Source of the DNA: Hydnum rufescens UP504
Lineage: Eukaryota > Basidiomycota > Agaricomycetes > Cantharellales > Hydnaceae
Direction of reading: 5' to 3'
DNA: 64,000 nucleotides
Assembly (NCBI GenBank): GCA_014904985.1
Contig: MU128927.1
Coordinates: 85,107 to 149,106 of the forward strand
This document shows positions 1 to 9,452 of the stretch, piece by piece. The notes under the pieces were generated by a model that had not been told where the DNA came from, searched no databases, and saw only the letters and a list, made by a program, of their open reading frames with translations. Position numbers and translations under genes: made by a program. The number at the start of each line of letters is the position of its first letter. Position 1 is the first letter of the stretch.

Positions 1-21
1 CCCCATGTTCACCCGATCGAG

Positions 22-375
22 ATGTCGAACTTGAAGTGGAAGGTGATTGAGTCAGCAGAAGGGGACTCCACTGCGAAGCATGTACAGAAGGAGGGGGAAT
101 CGCCTGCCACCAATGTGGCTTCGGGAGCTGAATCTAGCTCAACTGCTTCAGCTTCTGCAGCAATGCAATTGAGGTTTCTGAAGTTTCAGAAGAAGCCCCG
201 GGCCCCCATGGTTCTGGTTTGGTCTGATGGGGGTGGTGATGCAAACGTGAAGGGCATGATTGATGGTGTCTGCACACATCATCTACCCGACAGTATTTTA
301 TTCCTTGAGCTCAGCCCTTTTAAATTCATGGCCACTTTCTTTCCACCCCTTTTTACCATACCCCCTTTCTTTTAA
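22..375 (+). CDS. hypothetical ORF fragment
   Basis: Open frame of 117 codons beginning at an ATG. The N-terminal 60 residues are Ser/Thr/Ala-rich and hydrophilic; the C-terminal 30 are hydrophobic and Phe/Pro-rich and look like read-through into non-coding DNA. No family is recognised. It lies just upstream of the satellite that precedes KDZ copy 1. It may be an exon fragment of a flanking gene or chance. Confidence 0.2.
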   Translation: MSNLKWKVIESAEGDSTAKHVQKEGESPATNVASGAESSSTASASAAMQLRFLKFQKKPRAPMVLVWSDGGGDANVKGMIDGVCTHHLPDSILFLELSPFKFMATFFPPLFTIPPFF

Positions 376-504
376 TGGCCTTTCTTTTCCCACCTTTGCC
401 ACTTCCCCACCTGCCTGATGTCCTGGTTCTATTGTTCCACTCATTCCTGCGCAAAAATGTAGCATATGGATTTGTCACAAATAGTAATGTTGATGTGACA
501 TCAC

Positions 505-1700
505 TCTCTCAAGGCAACTGGGTAGTGTAACACTGCAGTTTCAACTGCAGTCGCCACTGTCCATGCTATTCACTAACAAACCAGTTCTTTTTTCTGAGCA
601 TTATCTTGCTCACACGTCACCTCATCACCCTCTCTCAAGGCACCGGGTAGTGTCACACCGCAGTTTTGTCTGCAGTCACCACTATCCGTGCCACCTCTTG
701 TGCGAATCAGCTCTTTTTTTATCTCACCCATACATCATCTCATCACCCTCTCTCAATGCATTGGGTAGTGTCACACCACGGTTTTGTCTGCAGTCACCAC
801 TATCCATGCCATCTCTTGAATGAACCAGCTCTTTTTTTCGACTGTTATCTCTCCCATACATCATCTTGTCACCCTCTCTCAAAGCATCAGGTAGTGTCAC
901 ACCACAGTTCTGTCTGCAGTCACCACTATCCATGCTGCCTCTTGTGTGAACCAACCAGCTCTTTTTTATCTCACCCACACATCATCTTGTCACCCTCTCC
1001 CAATGCATTGGGTAGTGTCACACCATGGTTTTGTCTGCAGTCGCCACTATCCATGCCATCTCTTGAGCAAACCAGCTCTTTTTTTTGACTGTTATCTTGC
1101 CCATACATCATCTCGTCACCCTCTCTCAAAGCATCGGGTAGTGTCACACCACAGTTCTGTCTGCAGTCACCACTATCCATGCCACCTCTTGCGTGAACCA
1201 ACCAGCTCTTTTTTATCTCACCCACACATCATCTCATCACCCTCTCCCAATGCATTGGGTAGTGTCACACTGTGGTTTTGTCTGCAGTCACCACTATCCA
1301 TGCCATCTCTTGAGTGAACCAGCTCTTTTTTTTGACTGTTATCTTGCCCATACATCATCTTGTCACCCTCTCTCAAAGCATCAGGTAGTGTCACACTGCA
1401 GTTTCGTCTGCAGTTGCCACTATCCATGCCACCTCTTGTGCGAACTAGCTCTTTTTTCAAGCATTGCCTCACCTGTACATCATCTTGTCACCCTCCCTCA
1501 AAGCATCGGGTAGTGTCACACTGCAGTTTCATCGGCAGTCACCATTATCCATGCCATCTCTTGTGCAAACCAGCTCTTTTTTTGAGTTTTTTCTCCCTCA
1601 CAAGTTACTTTGTCACCATCTCAAAGCATTGGGTAGTGTCACACTGCAGTTTCACCTGCAGTCGCCATTATTCTTGCCAGTCGTGCAGTGCAGTCTCTTG
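505..1700 (+). repeat. 124-bp tandem array (about 246-bp higher-order unit) before KDZ copy 1
   Basis: About nine to ten diverged units. Each contains CCAGCTCTTTTTT, a (T/C)CACCCTCTC(T/C)CAA block, GGTAGTGTCACAC and CTGCAGTCACCACTATCC. The CAGCTCTTTTTT landmarks fall near 707, 827, 955, 1072, 1202, 1318, 1446 and 1571, alternating about 117-120 and 127-130 bp, so units are paired into dimers of about 246 bp. Long open frames on both strands here are products of the repeat, not genes. The array ends about 125 bp before the KDZ start codon. Confidence 0.9.
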
Positions 1701-1824
1701 CATGAATCAGCCATCCATCCATTGTCAAGTTTTTTCTCACCCATGTGCCACCTTCCCTATCATTCGTTCCTATTGTATGGCCTCATCAATACCATTTCCG
1801 AGTTTCTTGCTCTGCTTTCACATA

Positions 1825-4800
1825 ATGTTGGCTGCAGTCATGGCTGCCAAGAAGAGGAGGGAGAAACGAACACAGCAAAAACAAAAACTACCTTCAAGTC
1901 GAGGTAGTGAGCATCCATCCAAAAGGCCTAGGTGCATGATGGCCCCTTCTGTACCTGCATCTGCCCAAGACATTGCCGATTCACCTTTGCCCTCCCTTGA
2001 AGCATTGGTCGTGCCTTGATTCCCTCCTGATCCTCCCCTTACACGTTCTGAGTACTTCAGCTGGGATCATGTGGAGGTGCAATATGCAGCTGAAACGAGC
2101 CAGAGTAAAATACAAGTAATGAAGGACAAACGATCTCAGCATGCACTTCATAAACTTGCTCAAGCAGATAGATGGAACAGAGAGGTGTTACCCAGCCTTA
2201 TCCATCCCTACATGAAGGTTGCTCGGGGGTGCTTCTCAGACCTCTCAGCAGAAGAGCCCCATAGTCCTGCAGTATGTAGATGTGGGGCACCTTGACCCCT
2301 TTGGGTTCTCTGCATTTCCATGGAGCAACTGGAAGAGGTTGTGCTGATGGTCTGTGTATGCCGTCTGGCTGCCATCCAGCTTTTCAAGCACAGTTTCTTC
2401 CCATGTGCACCTCTTTTCCCCACATTGGCAGTCAGTCTCGACATGCTTGAATTTGTGGCCTCCCTATTTCTTCATACAGCACCCAATGAAAGAGCATGGG
2501 CTGCGACTCTGGTCAAGTACCTCAAAGCTTGTGGGTATGAGTTTGCAACAGGAGATTCATTTCAGCGATGCTTTGCGAATGCACTTGTGCACTATCAGGT
2601 GCTTGTTCAGTTGGTCAGGGCAGAGATTACTCAAATTGTGCAGGATGATAAGAGAGGGTTAGTCTCAGAGTTGGATGAGAGAATGCTGGTACATGAGCAG
2701 GGATATCTCAATGTTCAGAGTGATCCGAAGCTCTTTGCAAACTCAACTCCTACAAATGCTTCAGTTAATGCTCCTGCCACCATTCTCACTCATGTGTCTA
2801 CCGATCTGCCTCCTGATGTCTGCCCAAATTTCATTCCTGCCAACAATACCCACCCCAGTGAATACTTGAGGTCGCGATGCCCACTTTGTTTTGGAGGAAA
2901 TCATACAGACACACATAGTATGCCATGAGTAGGCTATTATCTGTGACAAGCTGGGATAATAGTCATTCTAACTGCAATGAAACTTATAGAGTCCAGCTCA
3001 TAGTTTGCATTGATGCAAATTTCCAACTTAAGCGGATCCACAACGAAGACTGACAACATGGTCATGAGGGAGAGACAGGGGCATGTGATCCCCCAGTCAC
3101 TTCACCCAAGACAATCATGTTGTCGAGGGACTATTTGGAGTCCTGGGAAAGGAAAATCCTGGAGACTTGTCCCACAAGGCCAGCATGCATGGGACTGAAA
3201 TGCACAGCCAATGAGGGCACTGATTATTATGCAGATTGCCCGGAGGATGATACGGTGGAACCAGGCCTCCATGCACTGAACTTGACCTATGATGCATGTC
3301 AGCAGTCATTTATTGCTGCAGATGAAGATCGCATGAAGGCATCAACCCAGTATTTTGAAGATACTGGGGTAATAGCTCTACTGTGCCATCATGACATACC
3401 ACTTGCTGTTGCAAGCATGTGGACTGCAGGAGAGAAGCAGTTCTATGTCTTTGTGCTGTTGGACACCATCCTGAAACACGTACCGAGTCACTGGAGAATT
3501 GGGGCCCTGTATGACATTGGCTGTCAGATGGACCAGACTCTGAAAAAGTGGAGATTCATGCTGGAATGGCTGCCTTGCTTGGAGTGGGGGTTTTGATTTT
3601 CCATGCGTATGGTCATCAATGGGCATGCCAGCTCTGGTATCATCCTCGCCAATCAGAGCTCTGGGGACTCTCAGATGGTGAAGGGTGTGAGCAGTTTTGG
3701 AGTGAGCTTTGCAGGCTTATCCCTGGACTGTGGGTGACAGGCTATCACCAGCATCTCTTCATTCTTGACCTCCAGGTGGAGCACATTGATGAAGGGAAGC
3801 ACATGGGAATGGGAAAGTGGCTCCAAGGTTGAATTGATCGGTTGCAGCACTGCCTAGAAGAGGCAGAGATGAAGCTCAGTGACTGCTCTCCCAGTTACTT
3901 AATGGAGCAGTTCAAAGCCCAACGAGAATATCACAGCCGACCTGTTTCATGCCAGTCTCAGACAAAAGGTGCCCAAGCTGTGGAATGGATCATATCTCTG
4001 ATGGCAACCCTTGAGGCTCAGCAAGGGAATCTCAAGGATTTGATTGCTGAGGGGAATGATTTGGTCCAAGATGACATGACTGCAAGCAATGAAGTGCAGG
4101 CTGAGTGGCAGGAAAAAGTCAGGCTGCTGAAGGAGGCCATCCAGTGATTGGAGACCATGATCAACAAGAAGACTGATGAGCTGTGGCTAACTGACCGTGC
4201 GTCTGCATCTGAGTTAAATAGGCTCAAGAAGGATAAATGGGTCAATATTCAGCTCAACCTCCATGCACTTCGTGAGCAACTTCTGAAGAAGCTGAGGGCT
4301 AGGAAGTTTGAGCTTGCCACATTGGACCGCGCAAACTTGAGTCGCATCTTGGACCAGAAGACAAAGGCCCATGTCAAGAAAGCTGTGAAAAACCAATCTG
4401 GTGGGATGATGCTACTGTAAATAAATACAATGCAAGGCTAAAGGAACTGGTTGCACTTAGGGGAAGGGGAGGTATTTGGAGAGATGCATACATTCCGCCG
4501 ATGCTCACAATGGATGGCCTGTACAAGCTGGATGTGGATCAAGATATATGGGAAGATTCTCAAGGTGATATCATGGATTTCCCAGATGGAGTTGTGCCCC
4601 TTGGTTGGCAGATCCCTCAGTCAAAGAATGTATCTGGGTCTCACAGGAGGTGGCCAGCTGCCAGCAGGAGCTTGAGAGGTGCAAGGGTGAGCATGCCAAC
4701 CTTCAGATGTGGTTCCATGAAGAGTATTCAGCTGCAATGGACCTCTTCATGGGATCCAAGGATGAAGATGTCTCGTATTTTGGGCTTCTGCAGGCACACC

Positions 4801-5147
4801 AACTGTATGACTGGATGACAGCTTGGAAAAAGGACATAGTCCAAGTGCCCATTGCTCCTGGTGCTCCAAGTTGGGACTCAGTTCGAATGCCTTTGGCGCT
4901 ACATCAACATTATGGTGTTCGGTCTAACATCCAAGTGCAATTGGAACAAGAATCTTTAGTTGCCACTACAACCCCACCATGCCCGGACCATAATTCTCAA
5001 AGTAGAAGGAATCTTGATGATTTTGATGCAAGTTCAGATGATGACTTGGAGGGTGGTGAGCTGGAGGAGTTCTTTGAGCTGGAGGAAGCTGGTTTGATAG
5101 CTGTAGTGGACCAAGCAATTGTAGAACTAGATTTGGATTCAGAATGA
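1825..5147 (+). pseudogene. KDZ transposase copy 1 (CxC1 type), decayed
   Basis: DNA-transposon transposase of the KDZ class. In order: a basic N-terminus (1825); a CRC..VCVC cysteine cluster with FPCAPLFPTLAVSLDMLEF and NERAW (2265-2500), matching the CxC1 domain that accompanies fungal KDZ; a CPLC knuckle (about 2878); VCIDANFQ (about 3004); YDIGCQMDQ (about 3510); HAYGHQWACQLWYHP (about 3600); GLSDGEGCEQFW (about 3665); then a long coiled-coil and an acidic tail to 5147. Broken by in-frame TGA at 2017, 2293, about 3050, 3830 and 4145, a 1-nt frameshift near 3590 and a further frame break near 4400. It has one intron, 2925-2989, whose donor GT reads AT. Introns present in copy 3 are absent. 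Confidence 0.9.
2925..2989 (+). other. KDZ copy 1 intron with a destroyed donor
   Basis: Aligning with copy 2 (intron 26042-26102) puts the exon end at ATG CC (2924) and the exon restart at A GTC CAG CTC (2990), both phase 2. The first two intron bases are AT where GT is needed (CC|ATGAGT). A CCGTGAGT to CCATGAGT change, a CpG transition, would explain it. The acceptor TATAG is intact. Confidence 0.6.
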
Positions 5148-5159
5148 TATTTCCTTTAA

Positions 5160-5430
5160 CCATGTAAATGCTTTGCATAATAAAATGTCTCATCTGCACC
5201 ACAGTAAAGCATTGCAGAATTCTACAAGTTCCAAAGTTGATCTCAAATTGAGCTCAAACCCGACTCTTTTGCTATCAAATACTCATTTGATCACTTTTTA
5301 ATATCAAACATAATACAAGCTTATCAGGCACTATACAGATATCAAAATGACATACCTTTTAAGGCCCCCAAGAGTGTCTGACCAGCCTGGCCAAATACAG
5401 GGTTAAGACCTACCAAAAATGCTCTGCCCA
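5160..5430. repeat. KDZ 3' flank shared with copy 2
   Basis: This stretch resembles 28222-28530, downstream of KDZ copy 2. Both carry several TTGA..TCAA half-palindromes and end with GACATACCTTTT followed by a GGCTGACCAG-like block. The homology stops near 5410/28530, where the two flanks become unrelated, so this is probably the 3' untranslated or subterminal part of the element. Confidence 0.6.
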
Positions 5431-7455
5431 ACCCCACGATGTCAGCAAGGAACCAGAAAAGGCAGCTGATCCTCTGCAGGCCCCTCAGAAGTCGCAAACA
5501 GGAAGAAGGGGAGGCTCGGATCCAGCAAGGTTTGATGGCATTGTTCTTGAAAGCCCAACCAGGCCCTCCTCTTCCAATGCTTCCATGGGACATCCTCTCC
5601 CTGATGTTAACCCTACACCTATGCCTACCCCCATGCCTACCCCTCATTCCAGCCCTAGCCCCTATTGAAACCCTCATTTCTGACCTATTCCCAATATCCC
5701 CCACATTCCCAAACAAGACCCTGAGGCTGCAGAAGTAGCCGAAGGCCTTGAAGGCCTAGGGGATGAAGGTGACAGCTTCTCTGAGTTTCCTGCTGAACAA
5801 TTTGAAGAGCCCCCAGGCTCTGAGGAGCAAAGGGGGTTGTTGGGCCTCCCTACTGTGTCTGAAACTGAGGTGTTTGGCCCCAATGCCCTGCATAAGGCTT
5901 ATTCAAAGGGCCTGGGGGAGGCCTTGAAGGACACAGGGGCTCCTAGTTCATCTGAATCTGATCACATGGTTCCATCGTTTGAAGACTCCACCACAGAAGG
6001 GGAATATATGTCTGGCCTTGAAGAGGTGATGAACAACGAGAGAAACCCAAAGGACCTAGCTAGGCTAGAGGCTGAAAGGGCAATGAGGCTTGAGTCCTGG
6101 CAAGCCAGGGCTGCAGAATTGGCTGAAGAGCATGCTGAGTGGCATTGCCAGACCAAAGGAAAGGGGAAGGAGACTGTGGTGGAGGCAGATGATGAGGCTG
6201 AAGAAGAGGAATTTGATGAAGCCCATACAAAGCCCTTGGTCTCAAGGCTCACTAAATCCCAGACTGAGCATGTTAAACAGCAGGTGGAGGAAGAAAGGGA
6301 GTGATATGCCACCCTAGCCCAGGAGATGCAGGTCCCCACCGAGCTTGTCCTGCAAACTGCTCATGCTCAAACAGGGAAATCACACAGAGGGCCTTGGAAT
6401 GATTTTACCTGGCTCTACTCTGCAGAGAATCCTGACCATGGTGAGCCTTTTGAATTCAGAGATTTTCTGGGCCTATACCAACTGCTTTGAAGGTTTGGCT
6501 GCAGCAGAGCTCTCAGAGATCTATTGAAAGAGAAGGCAAAAGCCTCCAAGGAGGGAAAGGAGGGCTACAAAATGTGGGCCAGAAATATCTCTATTCGACT
6601 GGAGGAAATCAAAGCCAAAGTAAACTGGAAAACATTTTCAGGCTCCTCAAGGGCCTCCATCCTCAAAAACTGGGAAAAGATTTGAGCGAAAAGGTATGCT
6701 TTAATACTGCCTTATTATCAAAGGGCTTCATTGAGGAAGGGAATTCCTAGTCTCACCAAAACTACAACCTCTATGACTTAGCTGCTGTTGGCTTTGTGAC
6801 TGCCCTGGATTCAACTGACGGTGCTGCCATTGCCAATGCTTCAGTCTTTGCCCCTTCCAAAAAAATTGGGGATATTGTTGAACAAATCTTCTGGATGCCT
6901 GCAAACAAATGGAAGTTTATGTACAGCCTTGGGTGGGGCCATCCTATTGACTGACTGAGGGGGGTATTGCTGATTCCAGGTCTTAGTGCTTTGAATCTTG
7001 CTGAAGCCGTGACATTTGAGCCCTCGATTAAAGGGTGGGAGGCCTATGCAGAGGCCAACCCCCTGGAGGATCTTCACTCCACAGTGTCAGGAAAACTCCT
7101 TGAGATGGCGAGGAAGTACCTGTGCACTGTTAAAGGTCCCCTGTATGGAAGGGCTGATCCTCATTGGGCACCTTTCACAGATAGAGTTCTCAAACAAAAC
7201 AGCATCCTTGAGGGCTGGGCAAAGAAAGGGTGGCCCTATGTTGGGTTAGCAAACATCATCTATGACCTCCTTAACAAGGATAAGGGGGTGTCCTTCCGAA
7301 TTCATAATTGGCCCTCCACATGTGCCATCTCTAAGAAGGCCGAAACCTACATCCAAAGCGAACTGAAATGTGTACTGCAAAGCATAGTTGTTGGCTTTGT
7401 GAAAGGAGCCCAAAGGGTGTCTAATCTGTCTGCCTGGGCTGGGGTTTATGCAGGT
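5430..7455 (+). pseudogene. broken gene of unknown function
   Basis: One coding region can be followed through two frames. It opens with a Pro/Ser-rich stretch (about 5430-5650), then an acidic segment (5750-6300), a GPWNDFTWLYSAENP block (6390-6430), a Lys/Glu-rich helix (6520-6620), YDLAAVGFVTALDSTDG (about 6770), and LLEMARKYL and WPYVGLANIIYDLLN (7100-7280). In-frame stops occur near 5667, 6302, 6490 and 6680, with a frame change near 6740. I do not recognise the family; it has the look of multi-copy mushroom genes tied to mobile DNA. The 3' end is cut off by the hairpin-intron array at about 7455. Confidence 0.5.
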
Positions 7456-7468
7456 TCTGGTTCAGGAT

Positions 7469-7582
7469 CTAGAGAAATTAAAAATGAAACATTAGTTCAA
7501 CAGTAATGCAGTGCAAACAGAGCTGCTTACGCTGCTCTTTTTGCACCACAAGTATAAAAAGAAAAAGAAAAAGAAAACTTAC
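7469..7582 (-). other. intron-like unit 1 with hairpin 7511-7546
   Basis: Minus-strand donor GTAAGT at 7582-7577, acceptor TTTCTCTAG ending at 7469. The central hairpin has two mismatches. Confidence 0.65.
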
Positions 7583-7751
7583 CTTCCCCACACCTGCTGC
7601 AGTGGGTGTGGGGTACTGGGACCCTGTACTCTGGCTTGTATGTATGGCGGGTTGTATGGCCCTCCCTGTGGTTTTCATTTGTGGGGGGGTCATTTGCGGG
7701 TTTCGTTTGTGGGTTTCTGGTCTGGGGTTTGTGCAGCTTCTGGTCCAAGAT

Positions 7752-7858
7752 CTAGAGAAATAATAATAGATTAGTTAAAAATTAATGCAGCACAAAAAGA
7801 GCAGCTCATGCTGCTCTTTTTGTGCCACAAGAATAAGCAAATAAAAAATAAAACTTAC
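7752..7858 (-). other. intron-like unit 2 with perfect hairpin 7790-7825
   Basis: Donor GTAAGT at 7858-7853, acceptor TTTCTCTAG ending at 7752. The hairpin has 16-bp perfect arms and a 4-nt loop. Confidence 0.7.
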
Positions 7859-8045
7859 TTGTAGTACCACACACCCGCTGCAGCGGGTGTGTGGCACTCG
7901 ATCTTGCTGGGGCTGTGTACTTCGCCTTGTGTGTACTCTTGCACAGCCATTTGTACAGGTGCTCCCTGTGTCCCATCATCTGGGTGTCAATACACAGGGT
8001 TACAGGGGTTTTTGTGTCGGTATTCATTCATGCAGGATATAGGAC

Positions 8046-8167
8046 CTACAATGTATGATTAGATGTTAGTTAAAAATTAAAGCCCACACAAAAAGAGCAG
8101 CACAAAAAGAGCAGCTTTCGCTGCTCTTTTTGCACAGCTGCAACTACTGGGGGGGGTGGGGACTCAC
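8046..8167 (-). other. intron-like unit 3 with hairpin 8100-8135
   Basis: Donor GTGAGT at 8167, branch-like TCTAATC, acceptor CATTGTAG ending at 8046. Extra direct copies of ACAAAAAGAGCAG lie beside the stem. Confidence 0.6.
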
Positions 8168-8421
8168 TTTGGATAGTACTACACACCATGGTGGGTGTGG
8201 TTCCTGGGGCCTCATTTGGTGCGTTACCAGTGGTCTCGGCCTCGCTTAGCATGTTGCTGGCAGTCACGTTCTTGCTTGGCATGTTGCTGGTAGTTGCGTC
8301 TTCATTTGGCACATTGCTGTTGGGCGCATTTGATGCACCACTGTTGGGCATGTTGCCATTGGGCATGTTTGGGCCCTCATCGTTTCATGGCTTTTTGTTG
8401 TGCCTTCGACCAGGCTTCAAT

Positions 8422-8526
8422 CTAGAATAATAAAGACTTGTCAGTATAAAAATTCAATGCAGCGCAAAAAGAGCAGCTTTCACTGCTCTTTTTGCACTGT
8501 TGTATCTACTAATCAAAAGAACTTGC
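8422..8526 (-). other. intron-like unit 4 with hairpin 8463-8497 and GC donor
   Basis: Donor GCAAGT (the minor GC-AG class) at 8526, acceptor TTATTCTAG ending at 8422. This unit lies within the left arm of the 8.83-kb palindrome. Confidence 0.6.
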
Positions 8527-9233
8527 CTTGGGACCACACACCTGCAGTGGCAGGTGTGTGGTCATGTGCCTGCCTTTTCAGGCGATTGCCTGTTGTGGTT
8601 GTGGAGATACGAAAGGAAGATGTGGACTCAACACTGGCAATTGCCAGTACTTGAAAAGTGCCCAAGGGGTGGTGCTAGAAGCATGATACATATTAATAGG
8701 ATGTGTCTAAATGTGGATTAAATACTATATAGCAAATATTTGTTTAAAAATGCAAAGAAGAAGATAAAAGTCAGAGCTCAGTAAGGCACGATATGCCTGA
8801 TTGCAAAGTGGATTGGGCCACTTCTATGCATCAGAATTGGCCCAATCCACTTTGCAATCAGGCATATCATGCCTTACTGAGCTCTGACTTTTATCTTCTT
8901 CTTTGCATTTTTAAACAAATATTTGCTATATAGTATTTAATCCACATTTAGACACGTCCTATTAATATGTATCATGCTTGTAGCACCACCCCTTGGGCAC
9001 TTTTCAAGTACTGGCAATTGCTGGTGTTGAATTGCACAACTATGCCCCCCACACAGCAATGCCCAGAAAGGCAAGTACATGACCACACCCGCTGCTGTGG
9101 GTGTGTGGTCATAAGGTGAGTTTTTTTCTTAGAAGATATAGGTGCAAAAAGAGTAGTGACAGCTACTCTTTTTGTGCTCCTTTGAGTGTTCATACTAATG
9201 TTGCTTTTATTATTCCAGATCACAGGTCCAAGG
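8425..9233. repeat. about 800-bp palindrome, centre 8821-8837
   Basis: Sequence left of 8820 is repeated in reverse complement right of 8838. In the core (8640-8820 against 8838-9013) I count about three mismatches; outside it the arms diverge but still include an intron-like unit on each side. The 17-nt spacer is 8821-8837. The array switches from minus to plus orientation exactly here. Confidence 0.9.
9116..9218 (+). other. intron-like unit 5 with hairpin 9142-9177
   Basis: Donor GTGAGT at 9116, branch-like ACTAATG, acceptor TATTCCAG ending at 9218. The arms read GTGCAAAAAGAGTAG and CTACTCTTTTTGTGC, so an inner arm position differs from the consensus on both sides. Confidence 0.65.
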
Positions 9234-9359
9234 CCTGAGATAAAACCCACCACATGACATGGGCCTGAACAACAAGAGCCAAAGCAAAACAAGTGATGGG
9301 CTGCCCAATGAGTGGCCCCAGGAACCACACCCACTGTGGCAGGTGTGGTACTATTTAAG

Positions 9360-9452
9360 GTGTGTCTCCCCCCCCAATAGATATGGTAGCACAAAAAGAG
9401 CAGTGAATGCTGCTCTTTTTGTGCTGCCTTGAATTTTTAAGTTTAACTGATA
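9360..9452 (+). other. intron-like unit 6, 5' part (split by pogo)
   Basis: Donor GTGTGT at 9360, hairpin 9389-9424. The 3' part with acceptor TATTCTAG is at 12324-12337. Without the transposon the segment is 107 bp, like its neighbours. Confidence 0.65.

Larger units (their letters stand above)
7440..8530 (-). repeat. hairpin-intron repeat array, left (minus-strand) arm
   Basis: Four units read on the minus strand. Each has an A/C-rich stretch coding Asn/Pro/Met-rich peptide, a GC palindrome such as CACACCCGCTGCAG with its complement, then an intron-like segment of 105-122 bp with a donor, a central hairpin of GCACAAAAAGAGCAGC and its complement, a branch-like CTAAT/CTAAC and a CTAG or GTAG acceptor. 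Hairpins are at 7511-7546, 7790-7825, 8100-8135 and 8463-8497. Confidence 0.85.
9060..9452 (+). repeat. hairpin-intron repeat array, right (plus-strand) arm, part 1
   Basis: Two units in plus orientation with hairpins at 9142-9177 and 9389-9424, each preceded by a CACACCC..GGGTGTG palindrome. The second unit is broken by the pogo element inside its intron-like segment and resumes at 12324. Confidence 0.85.

Noticed and set aside
563..1513. Several overlapping ORFs of 80-140 codons on both strands in the satellite
   Set aside because: They exist because the repeat lacks stops in phase. The encoded His/Ser/Pro peptides simply repeat, and there is no start context or domain.
505..1700. CRISPR-like regular array
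   Set aside because: Units are long (about 124 bp), diverged and directly abutting, with no unique spacers. This is a eukaryotic satellite.
5342..5716. Minus-strand ORF of 124 codons after KDZ copy 1
   Set aside because: It is antisense to the Pro/Ser-rich start of the 5.4-7.45 kb gene, and its Gly/Arg-rich middle mirrors that composition.
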